A stretch of 9,039 nucleotides of DNA from JBBTYZ01 sp038061595 (GTDB lineage: Bacteria > Patescibacteriota > Minisyncoccia > UBA6257 > GWB1-50-10), in the NCBI GenBank assembly GCA_038061595.1, contig JBBTYZ010000016.1, positions 1 through 9,039 of the forward strand, written 5' to 3'. Numbering within the stretch: position 1 is the first letter of the stretch; each line of letters starts with the position of its first letter. The notes under the pieces were generated by a model. That model was not told where the DNA came from and did not search any database. It saw only the letters and a list, made by a program, of their open reading frames with translations. This document shows positions 1 through 4,921 of this stretch, in pieces. The translations under genes were made by a program, and so were the position numbers.

Positions 1-6
1 GGCACA

Positions 7-63
7 TGATAGAAAATCCCACTGCGTAGCAGTTCGGATTTTCATCACTCGGCGTTAGCCGAG
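7..63. repeat. Two adjacent hairpin-forming inverted repeats
   Basis: The first hairpin has arms 7-19 and 36-47 (TGATAGAAAATCC against GGATTTTCATCA, with one bulged A at 11) and a nested inner stem, ACTGC (21-25) with GCAGT (29-33). The second follows immediately: CTCGGC (48-53), loop GTTA, GCCGAG (58-63). Neither is followed by a T-run on either strand, so a classical intrinsic terminator is not supported. They lie just upstream of a promoter-like sequence and could be a palindromic repeat unit or the end of something that starts left of the window. The pairing is seen directly; the role is unknown. Confidence 0.6.
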
Positions 64-71
64 CACAATAT

Positions 72-100
72 TTGACAAATATAGGGGCTTAATATATCCT
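72..100 (+). promoter_or_regulatory. Sigma70-like promoter for the GC-rich gene
   Basis: A perfect -35 box TTGACA (72-77) is followed by a 17-base spacer and TATCCT (95-100), which matches four of six bases of the -10 consensus including T1, A2 and T6. The predicted transcript would start near 107 and leave a leader of about 44 bases before the ATG at 151. The region is AT-rich, unlike the gene it precedes. Confidence 0.5.
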
Positions 101-137
101 ACCCTTTCGCGCTGTACCGTAAGTCCACAACCCATCT

Positions 138-143
138 GGAGGA
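138..143 (+). promoter_or_regulatory. Strong Shine-Dalgarno for the 151 start
   Basis: GGAGGA lies 7 bases before the ATG at 151, which is near-ideal spacing and fixes the start. Minus-strand genes in the window have weak or no comparable sites, so this gene differs in translation signals as well as base composition. Confidence 0.65.
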
Positions 144-150
144 AGTAACC

Positions 151-654
151 ATGAGGTCCATCACAACCCGCGTCGCAATCGGCGCACTCGCCCTGCTGTG
201 TTTCTCGACGATCGCCGCTTCGGCTCAAAACCCGGTCGTGTCCTCGACTCCGAGCTCGAACACGGTGTACGCGACGAATTCCGGCGACAAGACGTACCTG
301 CTGGACAATCTCTCGACGAACGGCATCGGGAAGACGTTCACGAGCGACGCGAACGCGTCATCCTGCGGCGACTACTTCGTCGTTTCGGGCAACCCGCAGA
401 AGGGCGGCATCTTCACCTTCAGCATGAGTGACCAGAAGGTGACGCCGTGGACGACAGCCATCATGCTGCTCGCGATCGACAAACTGCACGTCACGATCGA
501 CGACACGCAGACGGCGCCACGTGGCAACATCTTCGTGAACAGCAACGGCCAGGTCAGAATCCTGCTTCGGCTAACGAGGGCGGAATACACGAAGTCTCCG
601 TGCCTGCCCTCGCCTCTGCCGCTGCCCACGGAGTTCAGGACGAGCATCCGCTAG
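151..654 (+). CDS. GC-rich secreted protein of unknown function
   Basis: A 167-residue ORF starting at an ATG with a strong Shine-Dalgarno site. Residues 1-25 form a classical signal peptide: basic start (MRSITTR), hydrophobic core, and an Ala-Ser-Ala site before Gln26, so the product is probably exported. The mature part is Ser/Thr/Asn-rich with two cysteines (72 and 151) and no motif I can assign. A hydrophobic stretch near 101-110 is too short to be a convincing membrane helix. The gene is much more GC-rich than the rest of the window (36 of 60 bases in 241-300), with mostly G or C at third positions to the end, and is followed by its own GC-rich terminator. It converges on the minus-strand operon. 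The tail after about residue 135 is low in complexity, and another frame stays open past the stop, so a frameshift is possible but not favoured. It may be horizontally acquired or an assembly artefact. Function unknown. Confidence 0.6.
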   Translation: MRSITTRVAIGALALLCFSTIAASAQNPVVSSTPSSNTVYATNSGDKTYLLDNLSTNGIGKTFTSDANASSCGDYFVVSGNPQKGGIFTFSMSDQKVTPWTTAIMLLAIDKLHVTIDDTQTAPRGNIFVNSNGQVRILLRLTRAEYTKSPCLPSPLPLPTEFRTSIR

Positions 655-684
655 TACCCGCAAAACCCATCAGTGTTTGCGGTC

Positions 685-712
685 GACGCCCCCCAAGAAT
701 TCGGGGGGCGTC
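685..712 (+). terminator. GC-rich hairpin terminator after the 151-654 gene
   Basis: GACGCCCCCC (685-694) pairs perfectly with GGGGGGCGTC (703-712) across an 8-base loop, starting 30 bases after the stop codon. The following TTCACATT is only modestly T-rich. A weaker 7-bp stem, CCGCAAA (658-664) with TTTGCGG (676-682), lies just before it and partly competes for space. Confidence 0.6.
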
Positions 713-722
713 TTCACATTCA

Positions 723-762
723 GTAAATAAAAAAACGGCGAATTCGCCGTTTTTTTATTTAC
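723..762. terminator. Perfect 40-nt palindrome, bidirectional terminator
   Basis: The whole 40 bases equal their own reverse complement. The core CGGCGAATTCGCCG is flanked by A-runs on one side and T-runs on the other, so a GC stem with a following T-run is presented on both strands. It lies between the convergent plus-strand gene and the minus-strand operon, and overlaps the TAA stop of the MgtC-like gene (759-761). This is the expected end of the long minus-strand transcript. Confidence 0.85.
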
Positions 763-1238
763 TCGCCTTCGTTATGATAACTGCCTGTTTTCTTAAGTTT
801 CTTCTCCATGAACCATAAGATCAGAAAAACGAAAAGAGTGAGAGAGGTGGCAAACACAGAGAGGGCATATAAACCGAACCCAACCGCAGTGCCGATGCCA
901 GCCGCAACCCAAAGCCCCGCAGAGGTCGTAAGGCCCATAACCTTGTCTTCTTTTAAAATAATCATGCCAGCGCCGATAAAACCTATGCCCACGACTATTT
1001 GAGAAGCCATCCTAAGCGGATCGAAAGAAACCGCACCCAGACTCCGCCCAACAACCTCGGAAATTATTACAAAAAGCGAAGCGCCCATAGAAATAAGCGC
1101 GTAGGTTCGCATCCCAGCCGTTTTGCCCGCAAGAGTACGCTCAATTCCTAGTAATCCACCCAACAACATCGCCAAAGAAAGACGCAAAAACAGTTCAAGC
1201 GTATCATCGTTCATAAAAAAATATAAATTACTTTCCAT
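759..1238 (-). CDS. MgtC/SapB-family inner membrane protein
   Basis: A 159-residue integral membrane protein matching the MgtC/SapB family. Visible family features: GGLLGIER (27-34), AGMRTYALISMGASL (41-55), the DPLRMASQIVVGIGFIGAG block (73-91), and GLTTSAGLWVAAGIG (102-116). About five hydrophobic helices can be drawn. It ends after the membrane part with a short basic tail and lacks the extra C-terminal soluble domain of Salmonella MgtC (about 230 aa), so it is the short form. In other bacteria the family is linked to magnesium limitation and membrane ATPase control; the role here is unproven. The start at 1238 overlaps the end of the superoxide dismutase gene by 11 bases and has AAGG a few bases upstream. 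The ATG at 1214 is an alternative with no Shine-Dalgarno. It is the last gene before the palindromic terminator. Confidence 0.85.
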   Translation of the reverse strand: MESNLYFFMNDDTLELFLRLSLAMLLGGLLGIERTLAGKTAGMRTYALISMGASLFVIISEVVGRSLGAVSFDPLRMASQIVVGIGFIGAGMIILKEDKVMGLTTSAGLWVAAGIGTAVGFGLYALSVFATSLTLFVFLILWFMEKKLKKTGSYHNEGE

Positions 1239-1860
1239 TTACCTTATTTAAATTATTGCCTACTTCATCCCAGTTTACAACATTCCACCAAGCATTAATA
1301 TAATCCGGTCGCTTGTTTTGATACTTCAAATAATAAGCGTGCTCCCAGACGTCCAAGCCCAAAACAGGATTAAACCCCTGCATTATGGGGCTTTCTTGGT
1401 TGGGGGTAGTAATAATTTCAAACGATTCATCCTTGAGAACAAGCCAGACCCAACCACTTCCGAAAAACCCAGTTGCAGCTTTAGTAAATTCTTCTTTGAA
1501 TTTTAAAAATTCTCCGAACTTGGATGTGATAATTTTTCCAACTTCTCCTCTTGGCTCTCCACCACCATTCCCTGGCCGGGCAGGCGGTTTCATCATCTTC
1601 CAAAACATAGAGTGGTTAAAGTGCCCACCGCCATGATTTTTAACCGCAACTCTAATCGCCCCTGGTACTGCTTCAATTGATTGAAGCAGTTCTTCTAAAG
1701 ACTTTTTCTGTAAATCAGGATAACCTTCGAGCGCAGCATTTAATTTATCCACATAAGCCTGGTGATGCTTGGTATGATGAATTTCCATTGTGCGCGCATC
1801 AATGTATGGTTCCAGGTCATCATAAGCGTATAGTAGTTTTGGTAAAGAGTGAGTCATCAT
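1228..1860 (-). CDS. sodA: Superoxide dismutase, Mn/Fe type
   Basis: A 210-residue Mn/Fe superoxide dismutase that converts superoxide to oxygen and hydrogen peroxide, probably in the cytoplasm since no signal peptide is present. Metal ligands are readable: His28 (in MEIHHTKHH), His83 (in HFNHSMFW), and Asp170 and His174 (in DVWEHAYY). The gateway Tyr36 is present. Gln155 in the NQESPIM segment resembles the manganese-type enzymes rather than the iron type, so Mn or cambialistic use is likely; the metal cannot be proved from sequence. Length is normal. The start ATG at 1860 overlaps the TGA of the preceding gene as ATGA, with a second ATG directly after it at 1857. Its 3' end overlaps the MgtC-like gene by 11 bases, so the pair is probably co-translated. 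It indicates exposure to oxygen. Confidence 0.95.
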   Translation of the reverse strand: MMTHSLPKLLYAYDDLEPYIDARTMEIHHTKHHQAYVDKLNAALEGYPDLQKKSLEELLQSIEAVPGAIRVAVKNHGGGHFNHSMFWKMMKPPARPGNGGGEPRGEVGKIITSKFGEFLKFKEEFTKAATGFFGSGWVWLVLKDESFEIITTPNQESPIMQGFNPVLGLDVWEHAYYLKYQNKRPDYINAWWNVVNWDEVGNNLNKVNGK

Positions 1861-2129
1861 GCCGCTTCTTTATCCATTTTTCGATTTTTTAGGTCTTGAA
1901 GACGACGAACGACTTCCTCAAAATCACCGCTTCTAACAAGTTGTCTAAATTCTGAATCTCTCTCCAACTCTCTGAAAGGACCGGAATTATCTTCCGCCAA
2001 TTTTAAACGACCCTCTTCTGTGGGTCCTCCGTAAAGTCGCAAAATTTCCCGCTGAGCATTAATGCGTTCTTTTGTGGTAAGGAGCGGATTATTTATTTCT
2101 TCTAACGATGGTCCTGAAAATATCGGCAT
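1857..2129 (-). CDS. Small charged protein of unknown function
   Basis: A 90-residue soluble protein with no signal peptide or membrane segment. It is highly charged, with an Arg/Glu/Lys-rich helical C-terminal half (FRELERDSEFRQL and FEEVVRRLQDLKNRK); the N-terminus PIFSGPSLEEINNPLL looks less ordered. I do not recognise the family. It starts 3 bases after the isomerase stop and ends in an ATGA overlap with the superoxide dismutase gene, which supports it being a real, co-translated operon member. No Shine-Dalgarno is evident before the ATG. Confidence 0.7.
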   Translation of the reverse strand: MPIFSGPSLEEINNPLLTTKERINAQREILRLYGGPTEEGRLKLAEDNSGPFRELERDSEFRQLVRSGDFEEVVRRLQDLKNRKMDKEAA

Positions 2130-2132
2130 AAT

Positions 2133-3098
2133 TTATTTAATCAATTTTTTAAATTCTTCAACCATAGAAATATCTTCCGGATCCACTCCGCATCCTTCCG
2201 CAACGTAATAAGTAGTCCAATCAGCTAGGATAAGCGAGTTAAATATCCTCTCAAGTTTATTATTGCCCTTTAAATCTAATGTCTCAACCGGTAGTCCCCT
2301 TGCCTCAAACAACTCTTGCAACACTCCTATTCTTTTCACGATTTTAGGATGGTCATCATCATTTTTTAGAATTAAAAAATAAAATTTATCTGATAAACTC
2401 TTGTTAGAATTTTTAGCGTCAAACCCAACCATTTCATTGTGATTTAGTTCTGGAAACACGTTGAAGAAAGCCGGGATTTTCGCAGTTTCATTAAATTTAA
2501 TCTTCCAATTGTAGGCAACTGCTTTATATCGCGAAGACGCATAAATAACCGGCACATAGCCTTTTAATCTTTTTGCTAAACGTTTTCCTTCTTCTTCTAT
2601 ATCGGCCGGCTGCAAGCCAAAAGAAAGATTGCTCGCATCCCTTAATTCACTGTCCTTGCCCATCACCCTTAACATGGCCATAAAATTCAAACCAACCGCC
2701 ATTCTTGGCTCTAAGTCCCAATCTGGTATTTGTATGTAAGGCACTAACTCTTTTTTGGCTAGCTGAAGCAACTTCCCGCCCGTGGATATTACCACAAGAG
2801 CCAGTTTTTTCTTCACGGCAACCCCGAATGCATCCAAAACCTCTTCGGTATTTCCGGAGTAAGAGCTGCAAATCAAGAGACGCTCTTTGAGCTCTTTGTC
2901 GCCTAAAGCCGGCAATCCATAATTTCTATGAACCATAATATCTACCGCGGGGTCATACGCCTTAAGCAAGCCAGCCGAAAGATTGGACCCTCCCATTCCG
3001 ACCACAATAAACTTATTATGTCTCTTTAAAGAATCTGCGTTTTCTAAAATTGGATCCCAGCCGAATTGATCCGCAAATTTTTCTATTGCTTTCTTCAT
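2133..3098 (-). CDS. Bifunctional phosphoglucose/phosphomannose isomerase
   Basis: A 321-residue cytoplasmic sugar-phosphate isomerase with two SIS domains, of the PGI/PMI type best known from archaea. It should interconvert fructose-6-phosphate with glucose-6-phosphate and with mannose-6-phosphate. Evidence: the N-terminal nucleotide-fold-like GMGGSNLSAG (34-43), the phosphate-binding SSYSGNTEE (78-86), Glu204 in FNETAK, and His220 in FPELNHNEMVGF. The last two correspond to the catalytic Glu and His of the characterised archaeal enzymes. The C-terminus YYVAEGCGVDPEDISMVEEFK matches the family's closing motif. The length is typical. The start at 3098 overlaps the stop of the PD-(D/E)XK gene as ATGA, with AAGG almost adjacent. 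It serves glycolysis/gluconeogenesis and could feed mannose-based sugar nucleotides for the cell surface. Confidence 0.88.
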   Translation of the reverse strand: MKKAIEKFADQFGWDPILENADSLKRHNKFIVVGMGGSNLSAGLLKAYDPAVDIMVHRNYGLPALGDKELKERLLICSSYSGNTEEVLDAFGVAVKKKLALVVISTGGKLLQLAKKELVPYIQIPDWDLEPRMAVGLNFMAMLRVMGKDSELRDASNLSFGLQPADIEEEGKRLAKRLKGYVPVIYASSRYKAVAYNWKIKFNETAKIPAFFNVFPELNHNEMVGFDAKNSNKSLSDKFYFLILKNDDDHPKIVKRIGVLQELFEARGLPVETLDLKGNNKLERIFNSLILADWTTYYVAEGCGVDPEDISMVEEFKKLIK

Positions 3099-3853
3099 AC
3101 CTTAGGGTTTTCAAACTTGGCAGCCGCCGAACGATAAAGACAGTGGGGACAATCGGGTTTCACCGGAGGCATCTCGCCCATTAGGCATTTATGCGCATCT
3201 CGAATGACTCCTTCGATCCAACCATCACTTCCTTTGTAAGCTATTATTTCTACACCAAATTCTAGTTTTCCATCAAAAGCTTCTTTGTCTTTGTCGCCAT
3301 TCGCGTATACAAAATATCCCGTGTCCGAAACCTTAAAGCCGCTTTGTCTGAAAAGCCATTGATAAATTTCCATTTGCCTCTTATAGGCCTGACGATATTC
3401 CGTATCAAGAGTTATTGCGGAGCTTGTGCTCGTTGCTTTGTAATCCACTATCATAAGTTCGCCTTTGGGACTTTCCCACACATCATCAATCGCACCAGTT
3501 ATAACAAAATTGGTCGGGCGGTGAAGGTATTGGATTCCCTTGAAATTCTCTCTCCATTCGTTCATCATTTCATGCTTGTAAGGCACGGCATCTATTCCAT
3601 AAGTCTTCATAAGAGGGTGGGTTGAACTCCGGACTCTGTGGAAGTCAAATTCTTTTTTCAAGAGATGGTCCACGGCTGAATTTAAAGTAAATGCCGGTCC
3701 TTGAACGCGACCTATTCCTAAGCGCCTATCTAAATAAAAACAACGCGGACATTCCGTGAAAAACTCTATTTTTGATCGGCTTAGTTTAAAGGGTTCTTCG
3801 GAGTTGGGATTAAAAAGATTCTTAATTCTTCGGCCAGTTGTTTGCTGAGACAT
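3095..3853 (-). CDS. PD-(D/E)XK nuclease-superfamily protein (RecB/Cas4-like) with two CxxC pairs
   Basis: From the ATG at 3853 this is a 252-residue RecB/Cas4-type nuclease-fold protein (PDDEXK_1-like). The core motif is present: Asp123 in GAIDDVW, Asp137-x-Lys139 in IVDYKAT, then Gln160-x3-Tyr164 in QMEIY, the usual QxxxY motif. Cys35/Cys38 (ECPRCFYLDRRLG) and Cys235/Cys238 (DCPHC) bracket the domain, as the cysteines of Fe-S-bearing Cas4, AddB and Dna2 do, so a 4Fe-4S or zinc staple is likely. It probably acts on DNA ends in repair or recombination; no CRISPR genes are near, so a Cas4 role is not supported. An in-frame start at 3937 would overlap the preceding gene by 74 bases and add an atypical N-terminus, so I prefer 3853, 10 bases after that gene's stop. 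It ends in an ATGA overlap with the isomerase gene. Confidence 0.8.
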   Translation of the reverse strand: MSQQTTGRRIKNLFNPNSEEPFKLSRSKIEFFTECPRCFYLDRRLGIGRVQGPAFTLNSAVDHLLKKEFDFHRVRSSTHPLMKTYGIDAVPYKHEMMNEWRENFKGIQYLHRPTNFVITGAIDDVWESPKGELMIVDYKATSTSSAITLDTEYRQAYKRQMEIYQWLFRQSGFKVSDTGYFVYANGDKDKEAFDGKLEFGVEIIAYKGSDGWIEGVIRDAHKCLMGEMPPVKPDCPHCLYRSAAAKFENPKV

Positions 3854-3863
3854 GCCAATGTTT

Positions 3864-4337
3864 CTAAAATTTACCAGCCCTTGGGGGATATAAATCCTTA
3901 TCAATCGTCCTTTCGAAACAGGTGAAACCCACTCCATGCTCCCAATTGTCCGGCATCATATAATAGGGTTCGCGCGCTACAGGTACGGGTTTCGTGGGAT
4001 AGGGATTACTTTCTTGGACAAAGCTTGGCCTGTCAAAAGTAGCGCATAAAGAGAAAGCTAAATCACCCTTAATTCCGTATGTATAATCATTAACACTTGT
4101 GGGGTCTTTTGGAATTGAAATTCCGCGAATACTATCCTCGAGGTCTGTAAGTCCTACGGGCAATTTTCCCTTATTAGTCCAATAATTTACTATCTCGGAC
4201 TGCAAGAACTGCAAGTTATTAACCCGCATTTCATCCAATTTCCTTAATCTCTCTTCTTTTGGCGAACCGACTATAAAAAATCCCGTAATTATTGCGGCTA
4301 AAACGATTACTATGATTGTGTAAACAAATATCTTCAC
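3864..4337 (-). CDS. Membrane-anchored pilin-like CPR protein (GTG start at element edge)
   Basis: A 157-residue protein with one N-terminal membrane helix (about 4-23), a helical segment (about 27-55, KLDEMRVNNLQFLQSEIVNYW) and a globular C-terminal part. The helix-then-LPxxLxDL-then-DP-YTY pattern recalls GspG-like pseudopilins, but the prepilin peptidase site is not evident, so it is better called pilin-like. Two cysteines (98 in SLCATF, 140 in FTCFERTID) sit in segments I associate with a family common in Parcubacteria next to DUF5671-like genes. The start codon is GTG (4335-4337). Its G is the last base of the inserted element and its TG belongs to the flanking direct repeat. Before insertion this would have been ATG in an ATGA overlap with the upstream gene. 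Function unknown. Confidence 0.75.
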   Translation of the reverse strand: MKIFVYTIIVIVLAAIITGFFIVGSPKEERLRKLDEMRVNNLQFLQSEIVNYWTNKGKLPVGLTDLEDSIRGISIPKDPTSVNDYTYGIKGDLAFSLCATFDRPSFVQESNPYPTKPVPVAREPYYMMPDNWEHGVGFTCFERTIDKDLYPPRAGKF

Positions 4338-4399
4338 CCCGTTAGAAGTGGAACTAACTCCACTATTTGTATTGACCGACTATTGTTAATTTTGAACAT
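4334..4399 (-). CDS. Mini-ORF B inside the 107-bp element (21 aa)
   Basis: A 21-codon reading frame from the ATG at 4397-4399 to the TGA at 4334-4336. Its last residues, LLTG, are encoded by the terminal inverted repeat, and its stop lies in the flanking TTCA repeat, overlapping the GTG start of the pilin-like gene (GTGA). The GIY-YIG ORF of the larger element ends the same way (SLTG then TGA). Whether it makes a stable peptide is unknown; it may serve only to carry ribosomes across the element. Confidence 0.3.
   Translation of the reverse strand: MFKINNSRSIQIVELVPLLTG
4337..4351 (+). repeat. Left terminal inverted repeat of the 107-bp element
   Basis: CCCCGTTAGAAGTGG, an exact inverted copy of 4429-4443. 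Preceded by TTCA (4333-4336). Confidence 0.85.
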
Positions 4400-4403
4400 G
4401 GTA

Positions 4404-4448
4404 TTAAATATACTTTTGATGTTGGTTGCCACTTCTAACGGGGTTCAT
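4404..4448 (-). CDS. Mini-ORF A at the junction (14 aa, MNPVR...)
   Basis: It begins at the ATG (4446-4448) that overlaps the TGA of the DUF5671-like gene. This would have been the pilin-like gene's own start before the element inserted. It now reads MNPVR from the inverted repeat and stops at TAA (4404-4406), 4 bases before mini-ORF B. The same MNPVR begins the extended GIY-YIG frame in the other element. Probably a translational relay rather than a functional peptide. Confidence 0.25.
   Translation of the reverse strand: MNPVRSGNQHQKYI
4429..4443 (-). repeat. Right terminal inverted repeat of the 107-bp element
   Basis: The exact inverted copy of 4337-4351, followed by the second TTCA (4444-4447). 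The TGA stop of the DUF5671-like gene (4445-4447) lies in this flanking repeat. Confidence 0.85.
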
Positions 4449-4921
4449 TCTGTTTTGTGTTTCCTAATATCAACAAAATAATAGCCGAAGATCGAACCGG
4501 CGACAAAAAAGACGGTCAAGACCTTCAGGGCGAATCTCGCTGTGAGCTCTCCTTGAAGAAGATTGTAAATCAGAGTTATTAAGTTTCCGATAATTATTAA
4601 CGCTGCGGCAAAGAGCGTGAAATACAAAAGCCACTTCCTAATACGAACATCTCTTTTTGTCGGATCTTTAGAATAATCTTTGTTTAAAAACCAGCTTACC
4701 GAAACATAAACCGGGAAAATGACTATTAAGGAAGCAAGCGCCCAACGGATTGTTCCGTAATAAGATTGAAGCGCGTAATAACTTCCTCGCTCAATATAAA
4801 TATCTGGGAATAATATATTTATGTACTGGAAGATAAGCGTTATGAAACTCGCTGCGCTCGTGTAAAGCGAAATTATTGCGAGAAGGTGCAGAAAAATATC
4901 TTTCGGCGAAGTCTTATTCAT
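4445..4921 (-). CDS. DUF5671-like four-helix membrane protein
   Basis: A 158-residue integral membrane protein if started at the ATG at 4921. Four hydrophobic segments can be drawn (about 10-35, 55-80, 97-117, 130-150), with KDPTKRDVRIRKW between the second and third and GELTARFALKVLTV before the last. This layout matches the DUF5671 family common in Parcubacteria; the molecular role is unknown. In-frame alternatives are the ATG at 4930 and a TTG at 4942. I prefer 4921 because it gives an 8-base overlap ATGAATAA with the stop of the upstream cohesin gene and fits the usual SPKDIFLHLL beginning. The stop TGA directly precedes the 107-bp element and lies in its target repeat. Confidence 0.75.
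   Translation of the reverse strand: MNKTSPKDIFLHLLAIISLYTSAASFITLIFQYINILFPDIYIERGSYYALQSYYGTIRWALASLIVIFPVYVSVSWFLNKDYSKDPTKRDVRIRKWLLYFTLFAAALIIIGNLITLIYNLLQGELTARFALKVLTVFFVAGSIFGYYFVDIRKHKTE

Larger units (their letters stand above)
4337..4443. mobile_element. 107-bp MITE-like element with YCCCGTTAGA terminal repeats
   Basis: The ends are perfect 15-bp inverted repeats, CCCCGTTAGAAGTGG (4337-4351) and its complement (4429-4443). Similarity continues a few bases inward with a one-base offset. The element is flanked by the direct repeat TTCA (4333-4336 and 4444-4447), which fits a 4-bp target duplication. It has an AT-rich core and an inner hairpin AGTGGA (4347-4352)/TCCACT (4359-4364). 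It has no enzyme gene, so it looks like a non-autonomous relative of the GIY-YIG element at 7805-8081, with which it shares the terminal CCCGTTAGA and the TTCA target. Excising it with one repeat copy restores an ATGA stop/start overlap between the DUF5671-like and pilin-like genes. Confidence 0.8.

Noticed and set aside
723..762. Replication origin or attachment site at the 40-nt palindrome
   Set aside because: Its position between convergent genes and the T-runs on both strands are fully explained by termination. No iterons, integrase gene or tRNA are nearby.
447..818. Alternative plus-strand frame of the GC-rich gene with a plausible-looking continuation (NPASANEGGIHEVSVPALASAAA)
   Set aside because: It considers the gene as frameshifted, but third-position G/C stays with the 151 frame to its TAG, and that stop is followed properly by a terminator. 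The alternative frame reads through both terminators, so a frameshift is possible but not the best reading.
3095..3853. Cas4 of a CRISPR adaptation module
   Set aside because: The fold and cysteines are Cas4-like, but there is no repeat-spacer array and no Cas1 or Cas2 in the window. The neighbours are metabolic and membrane genes.
3854..3937. N-terminal extension of the PD-(D/E)XK protein
   Set aside because: It would overlap the pilin-like gene by 74 bases, and the added residues do not resemble the family. The ATG at 3853 lies 10 bases after the upstream stop.
4360..4410. Promoter inside the 107-bp element (TTGACC and nearby AT-rich boxes)
   Set aside because: The -35-like TTGACC is on the plus strand, pointing away from the downstream gene, and no good -10 lies at proper spacing. 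The minus-strand AT-rich TATATTTAAT has no convincing -35.
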